From Darksidea phi (taxonomy: Eukaryota > Ascomycota > Dothideomycetes > Pleosporales > Lentitheciaceae), in assembly GCA_030770425.1 (NCBI GenBank), contig JASJFT010000155.1, positions 1 to 64,000 on the forward strand: DNA of 64,000 bases, written 5' to 3'. The notes under the pieces are model-generated. The model ran no database searches and was not told where the DNA came from. It saw only the letters and a list, made by a program, of their open reading frames with translations. Within the stretch, counting starts at the first letter, position 1; each line of letters opens with the position of its first letter. Shown one piece after another: positions 35,054 through 45,692 of the stretch. The position numbers were made by a program, and so were the translations under genes.

Positions 35054-37362
35054 TCAATTATCATCCTCACCACCTTGTCCCTCAATCCTCTCTATCGAAA
35101 GCAACGGATGCAATCCTGATCCCGTTCCGCCGGGTACAAGCTCATCGAGTCTAACACTCCCATTCACAACCTCTGTCCCATCCATATCTCTAACTAAGAA
35201 ATATGCAGAAAACTGCTTATTTCGAGCATTTTGGTCCGTTATCAGCGCCTCTAGTTGTCTCGATGAGAGCGGCATACATACGCTTACTGCTCGAGTGTCC
35301 GCCAGGAGAATAACACGATACGCGTCGGTCTCGGGGCAGTACACCAGCGAGATAGTAGCGGAGGGAAGCGAACGGTCTTGTACTACCGTGTCTCCCGCAA
35401 ACCGGTGGAAGAGGATGTGTTCGCCGAAGAGCGGACGGGTCAGGTAGAGATGGAAGAGATGAGATTGCATGGAGCGCAGAGAGGCGAGCAGTGTTTGAGC
35501 GTCTATGGTGGTGAGACGGCGTTAATGATGTGCTGTAGATAGCAAGGGTAATGGCTCACCGTTCGAGTCCGCAAACTCAATATCCACGGTATCGCATTTT
35601 ATTTGCTGAACTGTGGTGGGTATGGAAGGATCCCCCTTCTGCTCGGACACGACGAGGACGCTGTTTACGCGGATGGTGCGGAGTCCGCCGGATTGCGATG
35701 CCATGGTGTCGTGGCGGACTATTAGTGTTGGTGAGATTCCGGCGATGGGGTTTAGGGTGTAAGTGCGGTACGTACAGACGATAGAGTAAGTGTTATCTCC
35801 TCCGCTCAATCCCTTTTTGATCTCCTGAAACAATACCTCAGCATGCGGCTGGTGAACCGTAAAATCCATCGCAGATGCCAGTGCAACCCCGTGTATTGAC
35901 AAGCTCTCTAAGCCCCTCGCTAGGGTATCCCCGAGAGCCTCCCGCAAAACACTATGAGGTAGACTCTTATAATGCAGAATTGAATACGTTGCATCAGCTG
36001 CGGCGCTGAACTGGCTCTCGCCGACGCGGAATGAGAGAGTGCATATCCCTTCGTCGTCTCCGGGCGCCTGTTCGGTTTTCGATGCTAAGACGGACACTAT
36101 TCTGTCCGAGAGGTCATCGGAGGAAGATCCTGTGGTGGCGTTGAAAGAGACGAGACTTGTGCTTTGATTGCGCAGGAGGTGTTGCCGGGCTTGGACGAGG
36201 GCGAGCCGGGACGCTGCGGCTTCGAGGTTTTGGAGATCTGTTTGGAATTTTAGATATATATAAGAACATAAGGGTAGTGAAATGTAGTACTTGACGACTC
36301 GACTTCTGAGATATAGATTGAGCTGCTCCGGTGCGGTGTACTCCGCCAAGCAGCGTATATGTGCCAGCGCGGAGGCTCGGAGTCTTGAGTTGCTACTTGG
36401 ACTAGCATGCTGGATGACAACACTTGAATATATTTGAGTAAGATTAGTTCGGCTTGCACCAGAGGGCTCAAGTCTTACACGACACATGGAGAGTATCTGC
36501 ATGGTCCACTGCCATCGAGCTTCGAGAGCAGCAACACTGGAATATGCTCGGCCCGATCCTGAATGGGTCATCCTCGTCCAACCAATCATCTCGAAACGTT
36601 GCTCGTGGACAGTGAAGTTTCCTGTATTCACGACTGTGAATGGAAACAGCGAAATACAGTCTGTTATGATCTTGGTCTTCAGTACGGGGTTGATGTTGCG
36701 GAGGCCCGGGGACAGTCGGAGCTTGCCGTCCCTCAAGATTCTGCTTGAACCATTCGTGAATGTCATCGAGCTTGGTGTGCATGTTCTCGACGTGGCCTTT
36801 GATCTCATGGCCATAGCGCCTAGTGCAAGGTCAGTCATTACTGAGCAACAAAAAAAGCGGCGACAAAATCCGCTTACTTATTGATTGCCGAAAGTGCTAG
36901 GTTTAAGCCGTTGATATGGCTCGTTAGTGTGGTCTTGAGCTTGATGATATCTCCGCCCTCTCTCGTCCACAACAATTTCTTCCAATTCTTCTTCACCTCA
37001 TCCTTCCACTTCCTCTCACCCTGTTGCCCATCCTTCTTGTCCAGCTCCATGTACTTGTCTACCATAGACTTGAGATGTGTCAATGTACTCTGACAGTTCA
37101 TCATCATCTGCGTAAGGAGCGCGTTATCGGCTTGAGCTTCCTCACCCTGTCCTTCAACAGCTCTCTCGGCCTGCGCAACCTGATTGCCGTCCGGCAAGTC
37201 TTTTGCTAGCACTTTCAGAGCTTCACTAAGGGTGAAAAGCAGGCCCTGGACTTCTGCGAACTCGGCTGGTGCGGACTTGCGCCCTGAAGTGAAGGCTTGG
37301 CCGATGCCCCAGGCGATTCGCGACAGCAGAATCGCATCTCCGACGGAAATTGAAAGAGGCAT
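35054..37362 (-). CDS. STAND/Helo-like N-terminal domain protein with unknown C-terminal region
   Basis: The proposed exons are 37362-36878, 36819-36686, 36633-36479, 36409-35776, 35718-35560 and 35502-35054, giving 2016 bases (671 codons plus stop) in frame. Introns are 52-69 nt. A further 66-nt in-frame intron inside exon 4 (acceptor AAACAG, about 36240) is possible and would give about 649 residues. Residues 1-160 (MPLSISVGDAILLSRIAWGI, then a helix pair with FAEVQGLLFTLSEALKVL) match the fungal N-terminal domain of STAND/NLR proteins (Helo-like). There is no NACHT or NB-ARC P-loop afterwards. The rest has mixed alpha/beta character with no family I know. It lies head to head with the VIT-VWA gene. 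A role in signalling or recognition is inference. Confidence 0.65.
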
Positions 37363-37801
37363 ATCGATATATACAGTGCGTTTGGCGATTGAAGCTCGCG
37401 TTGAGTATGGCCTCTCATCAGGTTATGTAGCGTGCGTACCCTGGGAGTTCAGAGCTAAGGGACTCGTATTTTCTAGCCACCCAACGTCTTGATCAGCAAC
37501 CCGGCATTCCGTCTCAATCGTTCGCGGAGCTAAAGCTGCGAGGAGCGTCGAACGAATCACCGGGAATCGCGAGGGAGGGGTTACCGAACCTCGCACAAGT
37601 AGCGAGGGGCGGAGTATTGCCAAGCGCGGCTGCGCCAATAAGAACGACAAAGGCGAGATGGTCAGCAGCTTACATTCAGCCTCTCTAGTGCCGAAACACT
37701 CACCGGTCGAGCGCGGGGCATACTTAAAGGCAGCTTCTCGTAGCCTGAAGTGTGTCTCTTCTTCTCTAGATGTCCTTCGTTCGAGGGCTGAAGTCGTCGC
37801 T
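37363..37801. promoter_or_regulatory. shared divergent promoter of the STAND-N and VIT-VWA genes
   Basis: Only 439 bases separate the two start codons (37362 minus, 37802 plus). The plus frame stays open back to an ATG at 37658, but the extra 48 residues look unstructured, so I start the VIT-VWA protein at 37802. No clear TATA box is seen. The arrangement allows co-regulation of the pair. Confidence 0.45.
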
Positions 37802-40800
37802 ATGGCTAGCTATATGTCGTATTACCCCTACGATGGATATGGAAGCGGTCCCCCCCAATACGCATACGACCTCCGCAATGAGACAGTGCAGCGGGTGCCG
37901 TCTGGGGTGTTTTTTCATTCAGACCAGATCGGTGCGGGAAGGGAAAGGCTTGAGACCTTGGAGAAGGGGATCGACCCGTCCCACATCTTTCCGCGTTTTC
38001 TTAACCTTGACTGCAAAGTTGTATCGGGCAGCAGCAACGGGGCCTCAGTATCGAGTACTGGCAGTGAAATGCGGTGTCTACCTCTACTTGACGTCAATAT
38101 AGACGTCGATGTTCAGTCTAGCATTGCAAACACGAAGGTTATGCAGACTTTTACCAACCTGTCGAACTATACTATCAAAGAGACAAACTACTCATTTCCA
38201 CTATACGATGGCTCGGCTGTGGTCTCTTTTAGGTGCTACGTTGGAGAGGACAAGCTCCTCGAAGGTGTTATCAAACCAAAGGAGGTGAGTCCTCGGGTCT
38301 CTCACACCCCTCGTTGATTTCCAAGACTTACGCGAACAGGTTGCGGAAAAAGAGTTCAAAGAAGCAGTAGCAAAGCAGAAAGTGGCGGCTTTGCTCGAAG
38401 AACATACGCCAGAAGTCTTCGAGACCAAGCTTGGAAACATTCCGGCCCGGACTTCCGTCAAGGTAGAACTAATCTACGTTAACGAACTCAAAGCAGACAT
38501 TGGGGGTGAAGGGGTACTCGTCACTCTCCCAAACTCGATAGCGCCAAGATACGGCGCACCACCACCTCAGATGTCAACCTCGTCCGCTACAGAGAAGAAT
38601 GGCCTCCACATCACTGTCAACGTGCATGCATCAGTATCCCTGCGCAAACTTGAAAGCCGAACTCATCCCATCTCCGTTGAAATGGGTACCGCAGGCACTG
38701 CAGGAATTCCAGCAGCAGTCTCGAGCTTTGGCGATCTCGCGAGTGCAGCCGAAGGGTCGCATAGTGAGTATGACCCAAAGAAGGCAAAGGCCATTCTTTC
38801 AGAAAGGCACGTCACTTTAGGACGCGATTTCGTCCTCATGATTCTTGCAGCTGGGTCAAGCATGCTCTCCTCCGAAGCCCGGCTCGAAGAACCGCCTGGA
38901 GCAGAGGCGCAGTCCGCCATGAAGCTTACTTTGAATCCCCGCGATCTCTTCTCGTCCCACTTGGAGCCGGATTCCTTCAATGGGGAAATCATATTTATTG
39001 CAGACAGATCTGGATCAATGCGTGGACCAAAAATGGACACACTCAAGGACGCCTTAAATTTATCTCTCAAGAGCTTGGCTGAAAAGGTGCACTTTAACAT
39101 TTACTCCTTTGGTTCGGAATTTGATTCGCTCTGGTCACAATCGCAACTGTATACCGACGGAAATGTCGAACTAGCCGTGCAAACTGTATCTACGTTTACA
39201 GCTGACATGGGAGGCACCGAAATCCTTCGGCCTTTTAAGGAAGCCGTCCGCAGGCGCAGAATCCAGGACAACTTCACCACACAAATCATCTGTTTGACCG
39301 ATGGTGAGGTCTGGGACGAACCGGCCGTGCGGCAATTTGTGCGAGATACTCGATCCGAATCGAAAGGTACTGTCAGATTTTTTGCCCTAGGTATCGGAAA
39401 TGCGGTGTCACACCGCCTAATCGAGGGCATCGGCACCGAAGGCGGCGGGTTCGCCGAGGTTGTCGCTGTCGACAGTCGAGAACGATGGGAGGGAAGAGTG
39501 ATGAGGATGCTGAAGGGCGCTTTCACGCCTGAAAGCTACGAGTGTGAACTCGAATTCCACGGCATGTCTACGGCAGCAGCTTGTTTGTCTACGGAGGGTT
39601 CCAGTTTCATGCAGGCGCCCTTCAAAATTTCGGCGCTACACCCGTTCTCGAGGATAACGATATATTTTCTGTTCGACAAAGAGTATAGCACAGACCTCAA
39701 CAGCGTTTCTGTAAAAGCATCAACGCCTGCCGGCGAACAGATTTCGGTCGAAGTTCCAGTGTCCAAAACCACTACAAGCACGTACATTGTGCATCACCTT
39801 GCTGCTAAAGCCATAGTCATGGATCTCGAAACCGGCAAGTCCTGGCTTCAAAGTACACTTGGCAACAGCAAAGCCGCAAATATTGCAGCTAAGGAACTCG
39901 GCGAGCGACTTGCGACCAACTATCACATCACGAGCAAATGGACTAGTTTTGTCGCTGTCGAGAAAAGGAGGAACGAACAGCATGCGGGACGGCTATACAG
40001 AGCGCCACAGGGAGACCTTGCAATAATGAACAGGAGCCGGACAGCACCGATTGCGCAACTTAACCAATTTCGTGCAGCTTCTATACGCGCGTGTAGCCCA
40101 AGTGCATCCTCCGGACTTGATCTCTGCGGTTCTAGGCCTCGTCCAGCGAGACTAGCTTTAAATTCAGAGTTATCAGAGTTCGCAGCAGGCGTCCCAAAGC
40201 CGCTGTCTCCTAGTTACGATAGGGGCTATTCTTGCCAGTCTTCTCCTAGTACCGATGATGAAATAGGGTGGCATTCGAAGGGTGCCGAGCCTGTATCGAA
40301 AAGCGTTTTGGAGAAGAGAATAGGGTGGCATTCGATGTGTGCCGAGCCTAAGAGGAGACTCACGTTGAGCAAAAGGCCTACAAAGAGCAATGAGAGTCCA
40401 CAACATGCCGTTGCTGCAGAGATTGGAGCATCAAAAGGGCAACTCCATGCCTCTGGCTCGGACGCTGCACATACTCCGAGCGAAATGGAAGCGACTGCTG
40501 TAGAGGTTACACCCTCTGAGAGCCTAGACAGTGTGCAGAGAGTCGAAATTATACGAGAGGCCAGCCCGCGACAATGGGACGTTACGGAAAACTACTCTAG
40601 TTCCAACCCACCCAGTAGAGCTTTCTGCGGCGCCAATATCGAAACGTTTTCGTCCAACTACAGCATCCCCATTCCCCCGCCACCCAATACCCACAGCGAA
40701 CAGCAAGCAACAATATTGAGCGGGCAAGCAACAATATTGAGCGGGCACGCACCAATATTGAGCGGATATTACTTCAATTCCTCATCGAGCACCACATCCA

Positions 40801-41258
40801 CACCGCCAGCTCCAGGAGCAGCTATGCCAGCCGCTGCGCCAGGACCAACATCTACATGGCCTAAGGATGTTAGCAGAGATAACGGATCCGTGGCCATGAA
40901 TTTGCAGAATCTTATTCGCGTGCAGTCCGTGAAGGGCTCGTTCGAGTTACCGCCGTACTTGCTGAAAGCTTTATGCACGTGCTTCAACGCAGGGATAATG
41001 TCCGCGCTCGATGATACTCTGTCGAGCAACGGCGAAGATATGAAAACTAAGCTCGGTGACACGATCGAGCTCCTCTTGCAAACGGTGCTGGCCGTAACGT
41101 GGATAAAGTTAGCATGCGCCAAGGACAAGGAGCTCTGGGATCTGCTGGTTAGGAGGGCAGAGAGGTGGATTGCGAAGACTCTTGAGGATAAAAGGGTGGA
41201 GGAAAGGCTGTGGGAATGTGCAAAGGCGCAGTGGGTGGGATCCGCTGGTCGAAGCTGA
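37802..41258 (+). CDS. VIT and von Willebrand factor A domain protein, 1133 aa
   Basis: Exons 37802-38284 and 38340-41258 flank a 55-nt intron and total 1133 codons plus stop. A short tyrosine-rich head (MASYMSYYPYDGYGSG) leads to a VIT domain at about residues 85-205 (LLDVNIDVDVQSSIANTKV, then the FPLYDGSAVV and KLGNIPARTSVKVEL strands). The intron sits inside the VIT domain. A VWA domain follows at about 377-545 with an intact MIDAS: D383-R-S-G-S387, the GGTE threonine and LTDGE. From about residue 740 the protein is long, disordered and Ser/Pro-rich, with two internal repeats. It ends in a helical domain of about 100 residues (FELPPYLLKALCTCFNAG). The VIT-VWA pair is shared with inter-alpha-trypsin inhibitor heavy chains and VWA5A. 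There is no signal peptide, so this one is intracellular. Its fungal role is unknown. Confidence 0.9.
40262..40350 (+). repeat. 57-bp spaced repeat within the VIT-VWA gene
   Basis: AATAGGGTGGCATTCGA followed by GTGCCGAGCCT occurs at 40262 and again 57 bases (19 codons) later at 40319. It gives the peptide pair GWHSKGAEP and GWHSMCAEP in the disordered region. Confidence 0.7.
40704..40766 (+). repeat. three-copy 21-bp coding minisatellite
   Basis: A 21-bp unit whose core is AACAATATTGAGCGGG is repeated three times. The first two copies are identical and the third has three changes. Translation gives three seven-residue units with the core ILSG inside the disordered part of the VIT-VWA protein. 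Confidence 0.85.
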
Positions 41259-41478
41259 TAGAACGCGAAGATTATTGTATCAGATAAGCTAAACTTCTCT
41301 ATGAAGATTCGCCAGCAGCGCTATCCACGTGTTCGCACACAGCCTTGTTCTCTGATAGGCAGAACGTGGAGTGCATAATGTGGTGCTATACATGGCATTG
41401 AGAACGGAGGCAATACTTTGCATGCGTAGGTGTATCATAGTGCAGGTCGCGCGGGGTCCTGATAGATGCACTACTCTC

Positions 41479-41585
41479 GTTAGTAGTCAGTTTGCAACAC
41501 CAATCCTCAGTCACTTCAAACGTTGGTTCCCGTTCATATCCTATACCAGGAGGGATAGTTTTAGTAGTAGCTATATATCTAGGAG
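41479..41585 (+). repeat. dispersed repeat, copy 2
   Basis: This is the partner of 34617-34722. This copy keeps a longer open minus-strand frame (PRYIATTKTIPPG, then FEVTEDW), whereas copy 1 has stops there, so copy 2 may be nearer the ancestral form. Confidence 0.65.
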
Positions 41586-41841
41586 AATTACTTGGCGGCT
41601 CAGTAGCTGATAATTCGATTCTATTAGCCTTACCTAATTTGCTATTTAACCTGAAGAAATCTTCTACCACCTCCCTTTGTTTACGAAAGAAGTTATGCTG
41701 GATTTGAAACAATACGGTTCGGTTACCCCCGCTCCCTGTACTGTAGACATCAGCATGAGGAAATGGCCTAACTGAGTATTATTTGGATTTGCACAGTGGG
41801 AGTCTCTTTTGTAGGGTCCGCATGAAACATAGTAGGGTTTG

Positions 41842-41919
41842 TACACAGTAGAGGTACCATAGTCACGCCTTATACACGATACAGGCGCTGTAGGGAAACG
41901 TTGAACACAGTGAGGTGAT
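41842..41919 (+). repeat. direct repeat upstream of the F-box-like pseudogene
   Basis: TACACAGTAGAGGT, then TTATACACGA and GCTGTAG, matches 43264-43345 in the same order. It probably marks the tail of a lost tandem copy. Confidence 0.5.
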
Positions 41920-42076
41920 AGAATCACAGGAGCCAACGTGTCACGCCGGGTAGCGGCCCAATTCCCTGGGAGAGGGCTGCTGAGTAATACAGGACAGCAA
42001 TTCAGTGAACCGCAACAACAACATATCCTATGCACTCGCCCATCTCATCGGCCTCAACCTTGAACATTGATCCAGC

Positions 42077-43250
42077 ATGACCACCGAGTTCATCCAGCCT
42101 TTTCGGCTGCTCGATTTGCCTGGCGAGATTAGGAACCAGATTTATCAAGCAATTCTCTGCTGTTTCGACCCAGCACCCACTGAGATAGATGGAGGTATAT
42201 ACTAAGCCACTCACTCCATTGAGACCACTATCCTACGCACCTACAAGCAAATCCATCCCAAGGCTTACGACATCATGGTTAAAACGAACCGGTGTATCAA
42301 AGTTACCACAATCGATATTCCCATGTCTTCGCTATTGATTAGGGTCGCACTCCCTATTGTCACGCTAGATCGTGCAAACGTGGAATCGTTCCAAGGCTAT
42401 GTTATGTCGCTCACTTTGAACGCTCCTTTCGCAGGCAGGGGCGACCATGCAGACTACCATGCACCACCTGTAGGCACGGGTCCGCGCTCCAACTTTATGA
42501 TTTTGGGCCGAGATTGGGACGCGTTTTGCATCATGCTTTCGGAAGCTGATGTGTACATGGAGGACGATTATCCGAGCTTAGGTAAAGGTGTACATGTCAG
42601 CATCCATCTCACGGCATATCCCGCCAACCTGCCCAGTTACAAGGCTCCTATCTCTGAATTCTTCGCTCAAAGGAATCAAGAAGCTCTATTGAGGCCCTTT
42701 CGCACCCATATTACCGGTTTTTTCAACGTCTCAATCACCGGAACTGTTGCCCATGATCTCGCTGATAGTACCAAAAACCAAGTCCGCAAAATTCTCTGGA
42801 CCGACCCGGAGCAGGTCCTTCGAGACCTTAAGGCAATTAAAACCTCTGCCGATGCACTTTTCAGCGCGTAAGATACTACCGCTGCAATAGCAGAATGGGC
42901 AGCCCTGGAACGCAAATGTACCGCATCGAAAGAAGCTCAGCGTGGACTTCCCTCCTTGAACCAGGTGGGCCAAACTTCATCACTGCCTTTGCAGAAATCC
43001 GCTTCAAAACCTCCCTCAACCATCCTCACGGCCTACTCCTCGCCATGCAGGTACCCAATACGAAACCCTTCGCCGTAAGCTTAATGGGTCTAGAAGCAGT
43101 TAACTCTTTGGAAAGGTCGGATTACTTGGTTGACAAAGCACGTACTGAGGGCTCTTCGTACGTGCCACCTATCCTGCTTACAGCCGAACGGTTATATCGG
43201 CAAGCTCTTGCCTTTAGGCTAGCAGCGCAGGCGAAGACACATGGACCAAT
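42077..43250 (+). pseudogene. F-box-like (LPxEIRNxIY) protein pseudogene
   Basis: Starting at ATG 42077, the frame opens with an F-box-like helix, RLLDLPGEIRNQIYQAIL, typical of a large family of ascomycete proteins. After 42 codons an in-frame TAA (42203-42205) interrupts it. The same frame then continues as ATHSIETTILRTYKQIHP and on for over 200 residues to a second TAA at 42869-42871. Reading resumes beyond that stop as DTTAAIAEWAALERKC. Near 42960 the coding sense moves to another frame (GGPNFITAFAEIRFKTSLNH). Both stops are one C-to-T step from glutamine CAA, and a frameshift follows, so the gene is dead. The repeats on both sides suggest former tandem duplication. Confidence 0.75.
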
Positions 43251-43263
43251 ATACTTGTGGATG

Positions 43264-43345
43264 CACACAGTAGAGGTGCTATACCCACACTTTATACACG
43301 ACAATAGAGCTGTAGAGCTGTACACAGTAATACCGACAAGGTGAT
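43264..43345 (+). repeat. direct repeat downstream of the F-box-like pseudogene
   Basis: It is the partner of 41842-41919, sharing CACAGTAGAGGT, TTATACACGA and GCTGTAG in order. Confidence 0.5.
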
Positions 43346-44286
43346 GTTTCGAACATTGAGGCAGTTGGGAGACCAACAGCGGTAGCGATGAGTTAGCACA
43401 CTCACACTACCGCCCACAGTATAAAAATCGCCTGCGATGATACCAGCATCCTACTCACTACATCCATCTCATATCCTCAGCCAGCTTCCTCACCTCTTCT
43501 TGTTTGAGTGTACCCGCGAGTAAAGAGGTCCGCAGCGAAGCGAATCCCTATGGCACAATATCAGGCGAAGAATATATGGCATTCCACACCATGCTCAGAA
43601 TACTTTTTTGTTCGACACGGCTTCGATGAGGTTCTCACAACCAAGAGGGTTCTTAGAGAGATTGATGCGGTACCTCACGGGCTTTCTTCATCGGCTTTCG
43701 GTTTTGGAAGAGGAGATCTGAAAGGAGCAGAACGTCGGAACGGATGACTAGTCCGAGAACTGTCGCGAGGATACTAACATTAGACACCCATGTTTTGAGA
43801 AGTTTCAGTATCAGTGGGTTCGCTCCGCAAGATAAGTGTTTTTGGGTAGCGTCTTGAGCAGGGTATCCGATTACATGGCACAGCTTTCAAACAGCTTGAC
43901 CGCCAAAATAGAAGTCCGAAATATCATGAGTGCGTCCGGTTTCAGAATGTTGGCCTGGTAGTGGTGATAGTAGACCTGCGACAACATTCGGAGAACAGAT
44001 AATCTGGATAGCCGCCAGAGGATGGTGTACAGAGCTGTAAAAGACGGCAGATAGGGCGATTAACAGACGGAATGAAGGAGGAAGGCTTGTTATTGCGACG
44101 GATGCATTACCGGAAGGAGATTGGGTAATGTAAGGTTGAGGTATGACTGGTAAGAGAAATATGGAGGGAATTGGAAATAGATCTACCTCTATCACTATCA
44201 TTGGTCATACCATCATACTTCCGTATCTTGTAAACCGCAGCTTCACACACTCTTACCACCCATCGACCATTTTTCCATCACTCGCC
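43346..44286. other. intergenic region with a promoter-like element
   Basis: TATAAAAA at 43420-43427 is followed by a TC-rich leader. A 65-codon frame starts at ATG 43550 (MAQYQAKNIW) and ends at 43747. It has no family resemblance, so I do not call it a gene. The rest is the 3' flank of CAP1. Confidence 0.35.
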
Positions 44287-45329
44287 TCACCCCGCCCGTC
44301 CACCGCCGATATCCTGCCCCAACCGATACCCACTGATCTTCTCCCACTCGATCTTCTGTCTCGTAATCGGAAGCTGCCTCCTCAACGCCTTGAACGCACC
44401 CTCGCTCAAACTTGTAAACGCCTTATTCAGGTCCTCCTGATACTTTCTCTCCGCTGTTGCAATTTGCTTGACCACCTCTCCCGCACCTGCGCCTCCTCCA
44501 ACAGAAATTGAAACATCTTTCTTAGTGAGCAGCCGCACGTTGCCATCCTCATAGTAGTGTACATCGACTTTAATGGTGCCGGTAATGGAGTTGGTGCCGG
44601 GATTGTAGATGTACGAGGAGCGCCAGCGGCCATTCCAGTAGTTTGAGGGTGAATATTTGTTTGCGACGGTTAGGATGGCGATTTGAGAGTCGTCTTCGAT
44701 GGGGTAGACGCCGAGGCTGGATTTGGGGTAGTGCTCTGTTGTGTGCGTGCTTAGGCATTTAACGAGGCTCTTCCTGTATCGCCACATCAATTAGCTCCAC
44801 TTCTTAATCCACATCCCGCATATGTTTGGGATATGATAATGAAAAATAGATCGAAGGAAGGGCTGGGCGTACACTAGATCCTCATGCGCCGATTCCAACA
44901 CATAAGACTGCACCGCACTCGCCTTTCCCGTCGCATGATCAAACGCAAAAGAGCTCTGACTTTCCACATCATAGTACCTCCCGTCGCCTAATGAGTTGTA
45001 CGGACTGACCAGCACCTCCGCGCTGCCGCCTGGGAGCTTCGTTGTGGAGAATTGCTCTTCATTGTATTTCTCGAAGGCAGGGTGGAGCTCGCTGGTTACG
45101 GCGTCATCGCCGAGGATGGATTTGATTGCTGTCGAGGGTCAACAAGCGTCACAGTTGATACGGAGGATGGTACGAGGTATAGAGCTTGGGGCATCGTGCG
45201 GAAGGCATACCTTTCGTGACATCTGCGAGCTACAAGCCATCAGTACTGCTCATGCGGGGTGTGGACACGACGTACCTCGCCTGGCGGGGCGCTCTCCACG
45301 AAGGAAGACAGAGCTGCTGTTCTCGACAT
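44287..45329 (-). CDS. CAP1: F-actin-capping protein subunit alpha, 271 aa
   Basis: Four minus-strand exons, 45329-45276, 45211-45229 (only 19 bases), 45128-44873 and 44773-44287, sum to 816 bases (271 codons plus stop). The tiny second exon encodes LADVTK and bridges SAPPGE to AIKSILGDD, as in other capping-protein alpha subunits. Signature stretches include LVSPYNSLGDGRYYD, EHYPKSSLGVYPIED, YWNGRWRSSYIYNPG and HYYEDGNVRLLT. The C-terminal helix and tentacle (about residues 215-265, including FTSLSEGAFKALRRQLPITRQK) bind the actin filament end. With the beta subunit (CAP2) it caps barbed ends in cortical actin patches. The length matches the family and all conserved regions are present. Introns are 46, 82 and 99 nt. 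Confidence 0.95.
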
Positions 45330-45692
45330 GGCGTCGCCCAAGATTCTCGGTGTACAAAGGAGCTTGGTGTTAGAGCAATGGGTCCTATACAGCTAGTTTC
45401 GTATTTGCTTGCACGCGTTTCGAGGTTGCAGTCGAAGCTGACACGCGGGACCGGTCTTGGCGAGGGGTTGCGGGGTTAGCCTCCACTATGTTGCTCACCA
45501 TAGCGATCATTCACAAGCAGAGTCTTTTTTGCTCGTGGCGAAGTCATGTCAACTCTCGCAGTCCTTGCGAGTTCATTAAAAGGACTATAGCCGTTACCAA
45601 GCACCATCTGGATTCCATCCTACAAACGCCGCGCTCAATAACACGTCCAACCAGAATATAATATAGTTACAATCGAATTCCTCGCACGCCCC
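45330..45692. other. gap between two minus-strand genes
   Basis: The gap holds the CAP1 promoter and the 3' flank of the next gene. I see no coding sequence. Confidence 0.4.

Larger units (their letters stand above)
41259..42076. other. intergenic region rich in repeats
   Basis: The region contains copy 2 of the dispersed repeat (41479-41585), a 20-base match to 58360-58379 at 41790-41809, and the first direct repeat flanking the F-box-like pseudogene (41842-41919). A minus frame at 41386-41712 (including NFFRKQREVVEDFF) covers the dispersed repeat and looks like a remnant of a mobile element or tandem gene copy. Confidence 0.5.

Noticed and set aside
37658..37801. 48-residue N-terminal extension of the VIT-VWA protein
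   Set aside because: The ATG at 37802 opens a natural tyrosine-rich start, and the extension lies in the short shared promoter and looks unstructured.
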